A stretch of DNA of 64,000 nt from positions 8,864,320-8,928,319 of the forward strand of contig OU452219.1 in NCBI GenBank assembly GCA_911728455.2. The letters are read 5' to 3'. Origin of the DNA: Marthasterias glacialis. Taxonomy: Eukaryota; Echinodermata; Asteroidea; Forcipulatida; Asteriidae. Made by a program: the position numbers and the translations under genes. Shown piece by piece: positions 1-12,280 of this stretch (within the stretch, counting starts at the first letter, position 1; each line of letters starts with the position of its first letter). Below the pieces are notes generated by a model. It had not been told where the DNA came from and ran no database searches. It saw only the letters and a program-made list of their open reading frames with translations.

Positions 1-706
1 TTTAAGGTTTAACTTCAAGCGTCTTGTTTGGGAGACTAGCCTAAGTTTAAAGGTCTTAATCCAAAATGGTTCCGGAACCCACGGTTCCTTCCGTATTCAA
101 ACAATAAAATTACAACACACAACTACACATTTTCCTTTCTCCATGATACAACCATTAACCAGTGAAAATATCACTACATTCCTTGGTCACTTTTTCCCAA
201 AAAATAAAACAAAAACACCGACTAATGTTCAAATTTTGTGAGCGATTTCGCGAACTTTCCTAATGGGCTAAAATCGCCACAGGAGCCGAGAGTTGGGCAA
301 ATTATTTCCGCTACGGTACACCAGGTATTCAAGACGGAAGTAACTCTCGGCCTATCTGTGCTCCTGGTGTCAGGTTTAAGCATAGAACAATAATTAGGTC
401 CTTGCTCTGTGGTTGAATGGTTTAATAACACTAGATTTAAAATTGTTCGGTAATTATTGTCGATCCTTAACAATCACCTTCAAAACACGTTTCAGAAGGC
501 ACAAGAATACCTTATGAAACTATGCACTTGAAAGAGCCAAAAAGAATGGGAGTAAAAAGTGTTTTAAACGAAGTAAAATGGTTACAGTAAGAACTTCTGC
601 TGCGTGGGTTTGAGTGAACACAAGTGTATTTTATACAGCACAATTAAATTATTCTAGTACGGAAAGACAGACCCGAGAGTGAATGCAACATACCGACAAC
701 AACTAC

Positions 707-769
707 CGGGGTCTCCGGTTGGATCGTCTCCTCCGCCGCAGCAGTTGTCTCCGTTGTTGGCTCAGTCAT
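707..769 (-). CDS. Possible first coding exon of a gene running off the left edge
   Basis: On the − strand an ATG at 769 opens a Thr/Glu/Ala-rich stretch of 21 codons (begins MTEPTTETTAAAEE). It ends at a possible GTAGTT donor after 707. If not spliced, the frame runs on for about 20 more residues to a stop. The preceding 200 bases lack repeats I could see and could be a 5' UTR and promoter. No family is recognised and no second exon is visible to the left, so this is only a candidate. Confidence 0.25.
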
Positions 770-2080
770 TTTGTCGAGTTACTTCGATCCACGAAGAATA
801 CCGTCCAGAGAAAAAGCTCACGGCAGAACAAAACCTTCGATGAATAATACGGAAACAAAACAATCAAGGTTAAGAGTTATGAGAAGATCAAATCAAGCTT
901 TTTAAAAGTATTTCCGTGAAGTCCAATTGAATACCAAACATAACGAATCGAAATAACCGTGTTCTTTCCACTCGTGAAACGTAGTTATAAAAGTCCTCTC
1001 GTTTGGGTCGGCTCAACTTTTCAATGAGTTTTTATGTCACTGAGTGTTGAAAAAAACATATCTCACAGTTCTACGCAACAGGTTGCATCCAGTAAGACTT
1101 ACCTATACCGTGGGAAAATTACTTATCCAGGCTCTCGGTGCTCGGCCAGACCGTGGACAGACTGGAGTTGAATTGAATCGATCACGTACAAACGTCCTGT
1201 CACTGACGTACCTACGTTTTTTTTATCACGGTCTTTGGTCCTTCATAAAGCTTCATTATGCGCAATGTGCCTAAGCCTCGAAAAGGCAACGAACTTTTTT
1301 AAAGGAGAAATACACCCTTGTTAAAAAAAAAGTCAAGTCCTTCCGATCTTACACGGTCAATTATAATATCACAAACGCCCTACATTAAAATATCAATCTG
1401 TTAAAGAGTTACCTCAATTATATTAAAGTGTTGACTTCGTTTTCGACATTTTCTTTATGATTGCGGCTCCTCGCCAGTCACAACATTTATGTTAATCCAC
1501 AGGTGAGGCGAACAGGTTGAACTATTTGATGTAAGCTCAAATATTTGCAAATGGGTGTAACATTCAGACACCATTGGTTTTAAGCAAGCGCTTTAAAGGT
1601 GACTGCGAGTGCTACGTGATTTAACGTACATACCGAAACAGCTAATGACAATCAACGCTGTAGGGGTTTCCCAAACAACGTCACCTCACACAATCGCCGG
1701 ATATTCTATATGCTGATGTGGTGCGTTTCTGGTGTTTCTACTTTCAGTTTGATATTTTGGAAGTGGTTTTATTTTTAGCACGGAGGAAGGGCTATCACAC
1801 AAAATCATAGCTGCTGTTTAATAATTTTTACAATAGTAATATTTTTCCAGACCCTTGCCTCAAGTTGTTTATAAACTGGTTAGTTGTTTTTACGAAAGTG
1901 GTAATATAGATAATGCCTTAGCACACTCAAATCTGGTAAAATCGCTCATAAGACCATGGTCATAGCGACGGGGCTGTTCGACAACGAGTTCAACCATTTC
2001 CCTTAATAATAGCTCCATTGAGGCCAGGGCTTTTTAGAAAAGAGTTTGTGGTTTTCCCCAGTAGCCTGCTTCACCACTAG
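770..2080. other. No gene seen
   Basis: AT-rich sequence, possible promoter area of the left-edge candidate exon. No repeats with clear ends, and short frames only. Confidence 0.5.
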
Positions 2081-2082
2081 TA

Positions 2083-2275
2083 TGGTGGCCCTGAAGGGAC
2101 AGCATTCGACACTTTGGAAATATTTGCGAAAATTGTTTGCGATGTCGAAAATAATATCGCAAAAACATCTTTGCAAATATTTGCACCGTCGAAAAATATT
2201 TGCAAAGCTGTCTGGGACACCGGAAATATTCGGAAATAACATTTTGTGATGTGTGATCTTCCTTCGGGGCCACCA
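2083..2275. mobile_element. MITE with TGGTGGCCC termini and TA flanks
   Basis: The ends TGGTGGCCCTGAAGG and CCTTCGGGGCCACCA are inverted copies with one mismatch, flanked by TA on both sides (2081–2082, 2276–2277), as in Tc1/mariner-type insertions. The interior repeats GCAAATATTTGC-like palindromes. The overlapping reading frames on both strands are shadows of these palindromes. Confidence 0.7.
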
Positions 2276-2957
2276 TACATTTGAGAGCTATACATGATCC
2301 AAAAGATATCAAAGCTCAGTCAAACGTCTACGGTAGCTCATCGTCATCATCATCGCTGTTTATCATCATCATAAAAAAAAAGGAAAACACAATGGACTGT
2401 TTTCAAGTACACATAATTATTATGGATCGATTAAATAACAGATGTGTGGTGACTAGTCGCTCTTGGTGGCGCCTCCCTGCTGCAGCAACAAACACTTTTG
2501 CTTAGCAGCACATTACCGGTATGTCATGTGATGTCAGTGCTTTCTTCTTATTTTCACATGGAAAAACAGCTAAAATCCAGGATGTTTGTCTATAAGTAGC
2601 AGAGTGCTGGTACAGCAGTGCACCCGATTTTGCAATCAAGAGCCAAGTTAGCCAATGAATCAATTGCTAGGAAAAGAATATGACGTGTGGCAATACAAAT
2701 CACTAAACAGTCAATACGAATCATTGTGCCACTGGGTCTGTCAACTTGAACCCTGACTCGGTCTATTCATAGCGGCGAAAAAGGTTATTTGTTTTTTCGG
2801 GATGGAATAATAGGGGTGCTCCATTAAAAAAAATTGTATTTATTTGTTTGGTGTGTGTGGGTGTGGGGGAAGCTTTTCTGGCCAGTTAAAAACTGTAGTT
2901 TGCGCTTGGACTTTTCTTTAAACGAGATCTTCATTTACCCAATTATTGGTTTGTCCT

Positions 2958-3358
2958 TTTTAAAGGCATTGCATACGTTTGGTAATGACTCTGAAAATTT
3001 TTGGCAATAAAAACTTACTTGGTAAGGAGTACGGCAGCTTTGGATAGTATAATGCATTTTGAGAAACGTTTCACTTCGAAGTACTGCAGTTACGGGAAAA
3101 TATATCACTTTTTATCCCCCAAAAACTTGAATCTGAGAAGCGTTATGGCCGTAACGCTTCTCAGAATGTGTATTCCAATGACGGATACTTCTTCTGCGTG
3201 AACGCAACCGCTCCAGATTTTTGGCGATATCTCAAAAACGCTGCCACCTTTTGAAATGAAATTCACACAGGTTAGTTTTATGGTATATATCTACATTATT
3301 ATATAGCATCAAGGCAAACGTACGGTTCCAAAAACCAAAGGTATACTTTGCCTTTAAA
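2958..3358. mobile_element. TIR element of the TTTAAAGGC group with an internal hairpin
   Basis: The left end TTTAAAGGCATTGCATACG and the complement of the right end, TTTAAAGGCAAAGTATACC, match over about 24 bases with few changes. Inside, 3133–3164 forms a perfect 13-bp stem (CTGAGAAGCGTTA) with a 6-base loop. No coding frame. Confidence 0.65.
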
Positions 3359-3609
3359 CGCTCCTGTTATGCCGTTTACTATTATTTTTTTTGTAAGATA
3401 ATCTGTCGTGGAGGTGAAAAAAAATTGTCTGCGTGTAAACAGAAACAAATAGTTTTAAACATTGAGTTATACTACATCAAAAGTTTATAAAATGTTACAT
3501 TTCATTCTGTAGGTCCAGATTTCAAATGGGGGAACGGGAGTTCCGTGCCCCATAGTTACGCTACTGTAAACCTTGTTACCTTGTTCCTTGTATAAGGCCT
3601 AACTTTTTA

Positions 3610-3894
3610 CAAACATCCTAGGACTCCTCGTGGGAGTACAGACTGGAGGCAGGGTCGGTTGTGCGCATGGAATTGCCAACCATGCCAGAAACACCGGGCG
3701 AACCCCTTCTCTTAACGATAAATGTACTGGGTTCTATACACGTGTAGTACCGGTACACCCACACGCAGCTGTACGTCCCATCCGAAGGACGAAGCAATCA
3801 AACTTACAAGACCGGGACTCGAACCCACACTCTGCTGATCAGAAACACCAGAGCTTGAGTCCGGTGTGCTTAACCGCTCGGCCACAAAAGCTCT
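3610..3894 (-). mobile_element. SINE family A, type-2 body
   Basis: On the − strand the head reads GGCCGAGCGGTTAAGCACAC with B box GGGTTCGAGTCCCGGTC. The body contains CTTCGGATGGGACGTA, GAACCCAGTACA and AGGGGTTCGCCCGGTGTTTC. The 102-aa and longer frames that cross it on the + strand are chance reading frames. Confidence 0.7.
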
Positions 3895-3895
3895 A

Positions 3896-5940
3896 TGCTC
3901 TGACCGATATCATCGGAATAAGTTTCCCATACATGCAATTACTTGTAATCAAACCGTTGACATTGTTGAGCTGTAGCCACATCTGCAAACGTCTATGGCA
4001 TAATCAACGCAAGAAGAGTGATGAAATACACAAGGAACCAAAGAATATGGCCGTGATTATACGGTTGCATCAGTCCCCCGGGGCGGTTGGTGATGCCATT
4101 TTGAAAATCTCACAAGTCTTGGAGAGGCACAAGCAATGAGGAAGGGTAACGAGAGAAGGATGACGTCCTTAAAGGAGCAACAGCTCTATTTTCTTAACAA
4201 ATTGTAATATACGGGGGGGGGGGGGATATTCTGTTTGTATTCGTTCTAAAGACTCACGTCCATCGGGCGAGTCAACATGCGCTTGGAAGTGACCCGGCAC
4301 TGACGCTCGGGCGGAAATGTTCGTTCTTTGTGCCAAGTCTTAAATTGCTACAAATTATTTTTAAAAATACCTACCACTTCTACTATACTGGTGTCTTGGC
4401 TTAAATAAGACATGACTTTTCATCCACACTTGTGGTTAAAAGCCCTCTACCATCAGTAGCCAATAGACCCATGGAGGAAGGACCTACCGTGCAGTGAACA
4501 ATGCGCCTGTATCATAGCTTTTAGTATTGGGGTAGAAATATTGCTTGATGTAGTTTGTAATTATCGTGTCATTACATTAACAGTCAAACACACCCTCACC
4601 CCACGGCGCCTCGGTGTAGTTGAGCCTTCTGTCTTTTATGTTTTGTCTGTCCATGGTCGTCATGGTTTGGGCATTGAGCGAGAGCCGGGCAATCCGGAAG
4701 ACGTCAGAACGGTACAAACTGAAGTAAACGCCACACAAGTCTATAAGTCTGTTAGAGTGAACAATTAATTACATTAATGAGGGACGAATTAGGAATTTAT
4801 AAATCCTGAAAAAGTCTCAGCACGCTACATCGGACTTTATCGCCCCAGAGCCGTCTATCAGCATCCGTTCAATCATCTTTAAATCTTCCATCGAAGGGCG
4901 AGGGACTAGACCTATTCCATGCTACAACAACATTATTTGCTTCACCACAAACCCTCGTTGTTATTTTACTGGATTATTAAACTAATTAACACACAGTGCA
5001 TTTATTTCCTCGAAAAAGCAATAGTGTGGGCTAGGCTGTGTAATAACCATGGCCGTTATTGCTGATTGTATCAGTACGCTTGTGCATATTTTTTGACTTG
5101 GAAGTTGCTGTTTCGCGCATAACAAAAACCCTCCAATATCCTTATTTGAAGCAATGTCTTTCCTCCACGTTTGAAGTATTACAGATTAATTTTCATGGAT
5201 GAGCTAGCTACCTTTTCAAAGCCAATCTTATGGTGAGATCCTTTCATCAGACGAGAATGTATACGGCAGGCCTAGAGGGTCATTGCTCTATGGACAAATG
5301 CGTATACGATAGCGACCATGCAACCCAAAACACCCTTTGGTGACATTCTGATTTGATTTTTTCCCCGCAGGTGGGTCTGGCTGATGGGAAACAAAATCCT
5401 GGGGAAACAATCGATGTTGACCAGTGTTACGGCCAAATCCTCTCCTCGGTATCCCTTTCCTTTTTTTCTTTTTAACAAGGGAGCTTTCTCGGTAATCAAC
5501 GAAAGAAGGAAAAACCCCGATGTTCTCGGTAGACAGGCTTGCTATCCCTTTACCGGGCCGGTGCAACATTACACCCGATCCTCCGATCCACTACGCTCGG
5601 TGGATCGTTGCTGAGGGGGAATTATTTTCCCTCTGTGAGTTAAAAATAGCTCCGGCTTTCACCATTAGCCCATAAAATAGCTTAGTCTTCGTCGGCGTGT
5701 CCAATAATCTTTTCGTGGGATTGAAATCGAAGAAAGTGAATTAGTCACCGGATCCATTGGTTTTTATTATGCATAGAGGGTGAGCATTACTAGGGAGAAG
5801 ACTTATCACTCGAAAGTAAACGTGTGTCCCTTCTTTCCACCAGTATAGAAATGTCCAAGTAAATTGTGCATTAAAAAGTAGGCCTACATCAAAAGTTCAG
5901 AACAAATTATATTTAAGAAGATCAAATTTTTTTTAATGAG
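3896..5940. other. No gene seen
   Basis: Contains a run of 13 G near 4214 and a small hairpin (CGATCCAC … GTGGATCG) near 5585. Overlapping frames at 5272–5614 occur on both strands and show no family motif. Confidence 0.5.
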
Positions 5941-6230
5941 GTTTACAGCACGCGGCCAACATTGGTAATGGTAAAATACCAGCACCCGCATTTCACGTGA
6001 CCCAATACGGTATAATAACAAACCTGTTAAACCTTTAGACTCGATCGTTCATTCGAAATCATCGGGAAATAGTGGGGGGGGGGGGGGTGGAAATAACTGT
6101 TTTTAACCATCATGTGTAGGACTCACGAGGTCAAAACTAATTGTTTTACTCAAATATTCATACATGCACAATTCTGTCAACATTTATATTTTTAGTCTTA
6201 CCAATGTTCGTGTAACATTTTAGAGCCTTT
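5941..6230. mobile_element. TIR element related to the 53.2-kb copy
   Basis: Both begin with a CAGCACG- or AAGCACGTGG-like end followed by CCAACATTGG or CAACATTGG. Both share an internal ACCAG … CCCGCATTTCACGTGACCC-like block and end in an inverted ACCAATGTT. A run of 14 G lies inside (near 6073). Confidence 0.5.
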
Positions 6231-7509
6231 TCTCTTCGACTTTGCCTGAGAATAATAGTGCCGTTGCAATGCGTACCGGTATATACTGCGCAGGGGTACC
6301 CAACACTGACGTCACACGAATTAATCCGAGAATGATGTCGTCACGAGGCTTTTTCGCGAAAAGCAACGATGAGTCGTGGTCAAATTACTTGTTTTTGTAT
6401 TTATACATTTTTTATGATGTGAACTGTATGTCTGTAGTCATTGAGTACCTGTAAATTAATTTTAAGCAAAATATTTCTTCTTTACAAGTAACTCTTTAAT
6501 GATTTGATCAATTTTGATCTTTGAAAGGAAGTGGAATTCACTCAAACTGTCTTAAAATCAAGAAGAACCATCTTAAACGACTATAACCTGTTTTACTTGG
6601 TCTAATTTCTCACTTTATTTTGGAGAACACAGTATAGGTTACGTGCTTTGTCTTTCTTGAGACTACTTTTCTTGCCACTGAGATCGGATCTGATCGTACA
6701 AAGCCAATTTCAAACTTTATTTCAAAAAACAAATCTCTTGGCAGTGTTACACAATATTTCGAGACCCGGATCTCCAATGTCCGAGACTGAGATCGGCCTC
6801 GAAACATACTCCAACTTACACGAATAAAACAACGAGTGGAACGGCTCCGTTACGGATGGATTTCCAACTCCTACCAATGAGGGCGACATAATAAATTCCT
6901 GAAGGGTGCACCAACAGTGAGAAATGCATGCGCCTAGCCTCATGAATACATTGTAAACCCCCAAACCTTTTTCCTGTAAATCAAAGAATAACTTCAAAGG
7001 TCATGCATGGCTTTTAAGGATTGTCGAAAATGGTTCAATATTGTGCCCTGGGGGTTAATACAATCTGAATTATTTGGGTGTACAGTGGCCCTCTAAAAAT
7101 GGCCCATTTTGCTGACAGGCGTAATATGTCCCTTTTCCCAAGATTGAGTCTGGCCAGTTTCCTCGTTCAGGTGTGCTTTCACTTTGGATACTATAGCATA
7201 GCTCAAAAATCAACGGCTAACAAACTAACCAACATTGAAAGGAAAAAATAAGTGAAGTTTGGGTCAGTTAATAATTGGTTTCAACTATAGGCTAGGAGAC
7301 TTTTAAATCTTGTTGAAGTATTTTTTGACATTTAGCATTTTATCATTAATAGCATTTTGTTTATATAATTATGGAGAGCTTATTTAGTGTAATGCACCCT
7401 GGACCGAAACGGACCTTCACTAGTTGCTATCAATGAGAGCGATTTAGATTATTCACACGGCTCTCATAGACATCTTCTCAAATACATTTTAAGTGCAATG
7501 TAGTTATGA
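6231..7509. other. No gene seen
   Basis: AT-rich spacer with no readable domain, repeat array or inverted ends. Confidence 0.5.
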
Positions 7510-7638
7510 TTATGGAGACGCACGCGTTAATCCGTTGGACGATCGAGGTGCATGTTGGTCTAGATAACGACAACATTTGGCGTTATCTAGACCAGCATGC
7601 ACCTCATTCCACGGCTTAATGCGTGCTTCTCAATATAA
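7510..7638. mobile_element. Hairpin-type MITE, arms of about 60 bases
   Basis: The left arm (7510–7570) and right arm (7579–7638) are inverted copies: GGTGCATGTTGGTCTAGATA against TATCTAGACCAGCATGCACC, with matching outer parts (ACGCACGCGTTAATCCG against CGGCTTAATGCGTGC). Only about 8 bases separate the arms. Confidence 0.65.
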
Positions 7639-8802
7639 CTGTTTTGCGCGTAAAAGTATTTGCGAAGTTGCCTATGGGAGGAAGCTTAGGAACCATGTTT
7701 TTATGTCTGATGATAGATGAAAGGTGAAACTTCGTAATGCTTCAGTTTAAATCTTGTTGTTGGACATGCAAGAAAGCAAATTTACACATACTTAAAGACT
7801 GACAAGCACAAGCAGTCTTCTGCATGAGAGTAAAAACCTCATAAGAGTGTAGGTTGAAATGAAAGAAAAAACCTACGTGAAAAAAGCAATGGATGAAGCG
7901 TGAGAAGAAACTTTAAGCGTGAATTGGAGGCGAATACTGTGATAATGATGAATTGTTGTGGTTTTTTTTTTTGTTTTTTTTTTTACCGCCACCCCCCCCC
8001 CGGTCCCCAGACGGGTAGCTGATATTTTTCTTCGCTTGGGGTGGTATGGGGGCACGGGGGGATGCTTTTCGGTGGGGGCCCGGGCGCTACAGACCTTAAA
8101 CTCACGGCACGCGAACAAGAATGCCACACTGCCACAGGCATGCAGGATTTTTTCGATTGATGGGTGAATGCATTCGAATAAGAAACGCCGACGGTGGATT
8201 CGACCGATTCGACCCACTATCACCCTATTATTAAATATCCAAAAGATAAATAAAATCAGGCAATGGTGTTGGGGTGCTGTTACCAAAGCATTTAAATCCT
8301 ACGGAATCCCATGGGGGTATGACTGACGAGAGCTGGACAGACCAGGTCGCGTTGCTTTCAGTTTCGCAAGGAAAAGAGTTTTGAAAAGGGACACCTTTTC
8401 AACTCAGCCAAAAACAGCCTCAGTGATGTATTTCAAACAGGCCTCGCTTTTCAAAGCAAACGACGCACATAGGTTATGCCTGTATGCAAGAGAATTTAGC
8501 AAAATAGTGTTTTTTTTTGTTTGTTTTTTAGACTTCCTTGACATTTTGGTTTAAAGAATCAAATAATAATGAAGTATTAAAATGGTTCTTTTTTCAGGGA
8601 TACCATGACACCATGCACCGTTAAGCTGTGTGTAGAACGTGAGTTGAAACATCTGAGACCATAAAATATATCAAGAGGTGCAAAAAAAAAATTATAAATA
8701 AAAATAAAAATAAATTAATAAATAACAATAAATACAAATCAGAATCGTACGATGCCCGGGAAGGGACAGTGGTAAGAAAAAGAAAAAACACACAGGGGCT
8801 AA
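7639..8802. other. No gene seen; homopolymer-rich
   Basis: T and C runs at 7962–8000 and a T run at 8510. The 137-codon − strand frame here (8286–7873) is Lys/Thr/His-rich from these runs and resembles no family. Confidence 0.5.
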
Positions 8803-8905
8803 CCCGTTCGCACGATTTAGTAATCCGTTCGAACGCTTTAGCAATCCGTTCGAACGAATTAGCAATCCATTCGAAAGAATTAACACTCAGTTCGAACGAA
8901 TTAGC
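8803..8905 (+). repeat. 22-bp minisatellite with TTCGAACG units
   Basis: Five units of about 22 bases of the type CCGTTCGAACGAATTAGCAAT are seen. TTCGAA is itself palindromic, so reading frames appear on both strands. No gene is supported. Confidence 0.7.
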
Positions 8906-9002
8906 CAAGGTATAATAAAAAGGAGCTGCACGCTAAAATGCGTACGATCCACCCAAGTAATAGATGATTCAAAATGGCGGAGGGCAAGGGAAGTATTTGT
9001 TT

Positions 9003-9091
9003 TGATGATGACCGTATTGGGAAGTTTGTCAATCTTTAATGATACTGATCATATAAAGATTGACAAACCCATACCAATACGGTCATCATCA
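9003..9091. repeat. Near-perfect inverted repeat of 36-base arms
   Basis: The left arm starts TGATGATGACCGTATTGG and the right arm ends CCAATACGGTCATCATCA; inner parts also pair (GTTTGTCAATCTTTA with TAAAGATTGACAAAC). The loop is about 15 bases. There are two or three small indels, so it could be a hairpin MITE core. Confidence 0.65.
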
Positions 9092-9149
9092 GAACAACTA
9101 ACCCCCCACCCCCTTTGCCCCACTGACCACGCCGCTGACTAGTGCCTAT

Positions 9150-9785
9150 AGTAGAGTCCTGCGGAACACTCGTGCATAATGGCCTACGGAACACTGGTGC
9201 CTATGGCCTACGGAACACCGGAGCGAGGTACTGGAGTTTGTTAGAGCCCAGGGAGCAACACTGGTGCCTAGATACGGAACACTGGTGCCTGGGCCTACGG
9301 AACACCGGAGTGAGGTACTGGAGTCCTATTGGAACCCAGGGAACAACAGTGGTGCCTAGATACGGAACACTGGGTGTCTATTGAGTATATAGGCTCAAGG
9401 AACACCGGTGCAAGGGTCTACGGAACTCTGGTTCCTGGACTTAATACGGGATACTGGTGCCTATGGCCTACGGAAGGGCCTATGCTGAACACCGGTGCAT
9501 CGGCCACTGGAACACCGGTACCTCGGCCTACGAAACACCGGTGCCTCGGCCATTGGAACACCGGTGCCTCGGCCACTGGAACACCGGTGTCTCGGCCTAC
9601 GAAACGCCGGTGCCTCGGCCATTGGAACACCGGTGCCTTGGCCACTGAAACACCGGTGCCTCGGCCTACGAAACGCCGGTGCCTCGGCCTACGAAACGCC
9701 GGTGCCTCGGCCTACGAAACACCGAGCAACTACGGAACACCGGTGTTTATAAAGCCTTATAAGGAACACCGGTGCAATGGCCTAC
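9150..9785 (+). repeat. 23-bp minisatellite, CACCGGTG-centred
   Basis: From about 9490 to 9740 the unit CGGCCNNNGAAACACCGGTG plus CCT repeats every 23 bases with few changes. The 5' part (9150–9490) is more degenerate and irregular. The period is not a multiple of three, so all three frames stay open in places; these are not genes. The array ends about 530 bases before the TMEM26 start. Confidence 0.85.
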
Positions 9786-10311
9786 TACCAGGGCCTTTCA
9801 CACACCAATAATTTCGCGATCCACTGCGCCACGTAGAGAGCTAAGATACGCAGAAGTGTTTCGTTCTTGGCAAGCATCCTGGAACTGTTTTAATATCTTG
9901 CTTTGTTCTAAGCAATCAAAAAAAAGTTCTTCACATTTTATTGTAATCTTATTTTGCATTACTTATGACGATGACCTTTTGAAAGCCGACTTTCAGCGCA
10001 TTCAGGATGGGCTTCATTAATACCCACAGCCGGGCATGGGGTTATACAAATATGACCCATTACGAAAAATACTTTGTAGGTCATTTTACAGTGAAGGACA
10101 ATAGCACTTATTGTCGAAAAGGGCAAGGGGTTATTTTTGGGAATTTGCTTTTGTCCTCGTGGTAAGGACAGATCACTTAGACCCATCTGCCTTCATGGCA
10201 TTGAGTTCTGTAATGATGAATGGAGTTCGACTGTCACCGCTTACAAAAAGTGATCATTTCACAGAGCAACAACTTCACAATTTTAGTCTTGTGCACTTTG
10301 GCAAATTCACG

Positions 10312-12280
10312 ATGGATTTTCGCAAGGCTCTTCGCGGTTCTTTGGTCCGTGTTGCTTTCTTGTTCCATGGGTTAGCCGGCATCTTTACCCTGGTTTATAT
10401 CACGCAGGAGCCGCTCTATTTCTTGATCGGCGTCGGGGTGATTATCTTCATGGTCGAAATTTTGACGACGGTTCGATGCAATGACAAGGGAGAATGGAGA
10501 TGGTGAGGTTGTAATCTATAGTCAGAAGTAAAACGATCAAGAAAGATTTTCTCCAGATAAACGTCTGTCATAAACAAATAGGCCTATTTGAAGAAACCTT
10601 AATCATAACCCTAACCCTAACCCTAACCCTTACCTATTCCTAGCCCTGTATAGGACTCTTCCTCTGATGTGCACCGTGTAGTATTTATACGAACGCAAAG
10701 GCCTCCTGTGCTAAACCCTAATCCTACACAATCACCCTAACTTCGCAATGGTAAAGTTCATAAACGATTTAAGTAACTTTTACATAAAAAGAGAAATAGC
10801 AATTGATGTCAGATTGCATTGTGGCTCATCCTCTCTAAAAGCAAAAACAAACAAATGTGCAAATTGCTTAATATCAAAATGCAGATTATTATAAAATGTA
10901 TCTCTCAATATTATCTAATTCTATAAAGGTTCATCCCCGTGGTCGTGATATATATCTCCCTCGTAGCGCCTGTTATCTGGATAACCGAGCTGGACTTGCT
11001 TCGAATCAGACTTTTTCAAAACTTCACAGACGGACGCTGTCCAACAACGCTGGTCAGTGTTGAGGAGACGGAAGACACCTGCATGTCAGGATTGGGCGAG
11101 ACGGTTGCGAGAGTCAGTAAATCAACACTGGTAAGGAACGGGTTTCCGGCGTTTGTACTAGAAAGTGTCTCATGTCTGAAGATACTAGTGTTTAGAAATT
11201 TTGGGTCGAGTCGTTCACCAGAAGTTAGCATCAGACACAACGTGTTAAGATTGACCTGTCTAAAACTGATGGACATTGGACAGACATCATGAAGTTAAAA
11301 ACTTAGACTGGTACGGTACACTCAACTCCAGTACGAAAGCCAGGTCTCAATTATTAAATCACTAATCGGGGTAAAAAAAAATTAAAAGGAAACGCTTAAT
11401 ACAGAAACTAATTACGATGGCCTGTTTGTAATAACACTTTCAAATGGGCCATATTTTGTGTTCTCAAGCTTGGAACACCAAAGGATTTAACAACTAAGTT
11501 TCACGTTGTGGTGACAAAACTATAGGGAACTCCTTTGCGTGCATTGCTCTTCTACACTGTCATTCTCTGTCCTATTTATCTCAGGACTTGTATAACTTTG
11601 GTGAGATCTTCTCGACACTTTTCCAGCAAAGTTTCATGCTGGTTCTGATCCTTGGCCGTTGGTTTATGCCAAAAGGCGGCATGACCCGTGATGAGTTGTC
11701 GCAACTGCTCCTCGTGTACGTTGCGATGGCAGCAGACATGTTGGAGTTCTCCATCGAGACGCTGAGGCTGGAGGAGATAGCGTGCCACAGACCAATCTTC
11801 ATTGCTATTCTAGCCATTTGGACTTGGTCTCTCCTTCAATTCTCGTTTGGTCAGAGTATATCCAATAACCGGACAAGGACGACCATTCAGGGGGTGCTCA
11901 ACCGTGAGGTAGGGGACACCGGGCCGTCGACTAGGAGCTCGTGCTCGGCGTACATCTGTGGCTCGGAGATCTGGGCTTTGTTGACCGATGTGATTCTCCA
12001 AGACGGTCCGTACCTCGCGGTCCGCATGTACATCATCATCCGCTACCGGGTCACCGAGAACATCCTCATCTTCTTCGCGGTGAAGAATTTCTTGCAGGTA
12101 GTGATGCAGTTTTACAGGTTTGTGGTTCTGATTAGAGAAACACGTGAGCAAAAAAGGCGGCAAGAAGAACCCGGAGAGACATTTGAGCTCTCAGCTCGAC
12201 AGACCGTGGGGCAACTTACCGGCGAGCCTTCATCTGAGCCCGTCACAAATGATGGTTTTATTGAACAAGGAACAGTCTAG
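10312..12280 (+). CDS. TMEM26: Transmembrane protein 26 (TMEM26), three coding exons
   Basis: Coding exons are 10312–10502, 10929–11130 and 11585–12280. Donors GTGAGG and GTAAGG and both AG acceptors keep the frame, giving 362 aa against about 368 in human TMEM26. The join of exons 1 and 2 makes a Trp-Phe pair that matches the vertebrate order (basic stretch, W-F, hydrophobic segment, then I/L-x-E-L). Exon 3 carries the best-conserved block: GRWFMP, TRDELSQLLL, AADMLEF, then IWTWSLLQF, DGPYLAVR and a hydrophobic segment ending in YRFVVLI. About eight hydrophobic segments suggest a multi-pass membrane protein; the tail after YRF is charged and probably cytosolic. The biochemical role is unknown; in mammals it is a surface marker of beige adipocytes. 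I chose the start at 10312 because family members begin just before the first hydrophobic segment. The frame is open upstream to 10111, so an N-terminal extension cannot be excluded. No clear polyadenylation signal was found near the stop. Confidence 0.9.
10605..10632 (+). repeat. Short telomere-like run in TMEM26 intron 1
   Basis: Four CCCTAA-type units in a row followed by a degenerate one. The run is too short to show a telomere fusion; it may be a filled-in break or chance. Confidence 0.6.

Noticed and set aside
222-473. 83-codon − strand frame at the left edge
   Set aside because: No motif and no clear link to the candidate exon at 707–769.
3630-4139. 169-codon + strand frame
   Set aside because: It crosses an antisense SINE and has no family motif.
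7873-8286. 137-codon − strand frame
   Set aside because: It is made largely of homopolymer runs (Lys, Thr), with a competing frame on the other strand and no homologue recognised.
9142-9811. Long open frames in several frames of both strands
   Set aside because: All arise from the 23-bp minisatellite, whose period keeps all frames open; no non-repeat coding sequence follows.
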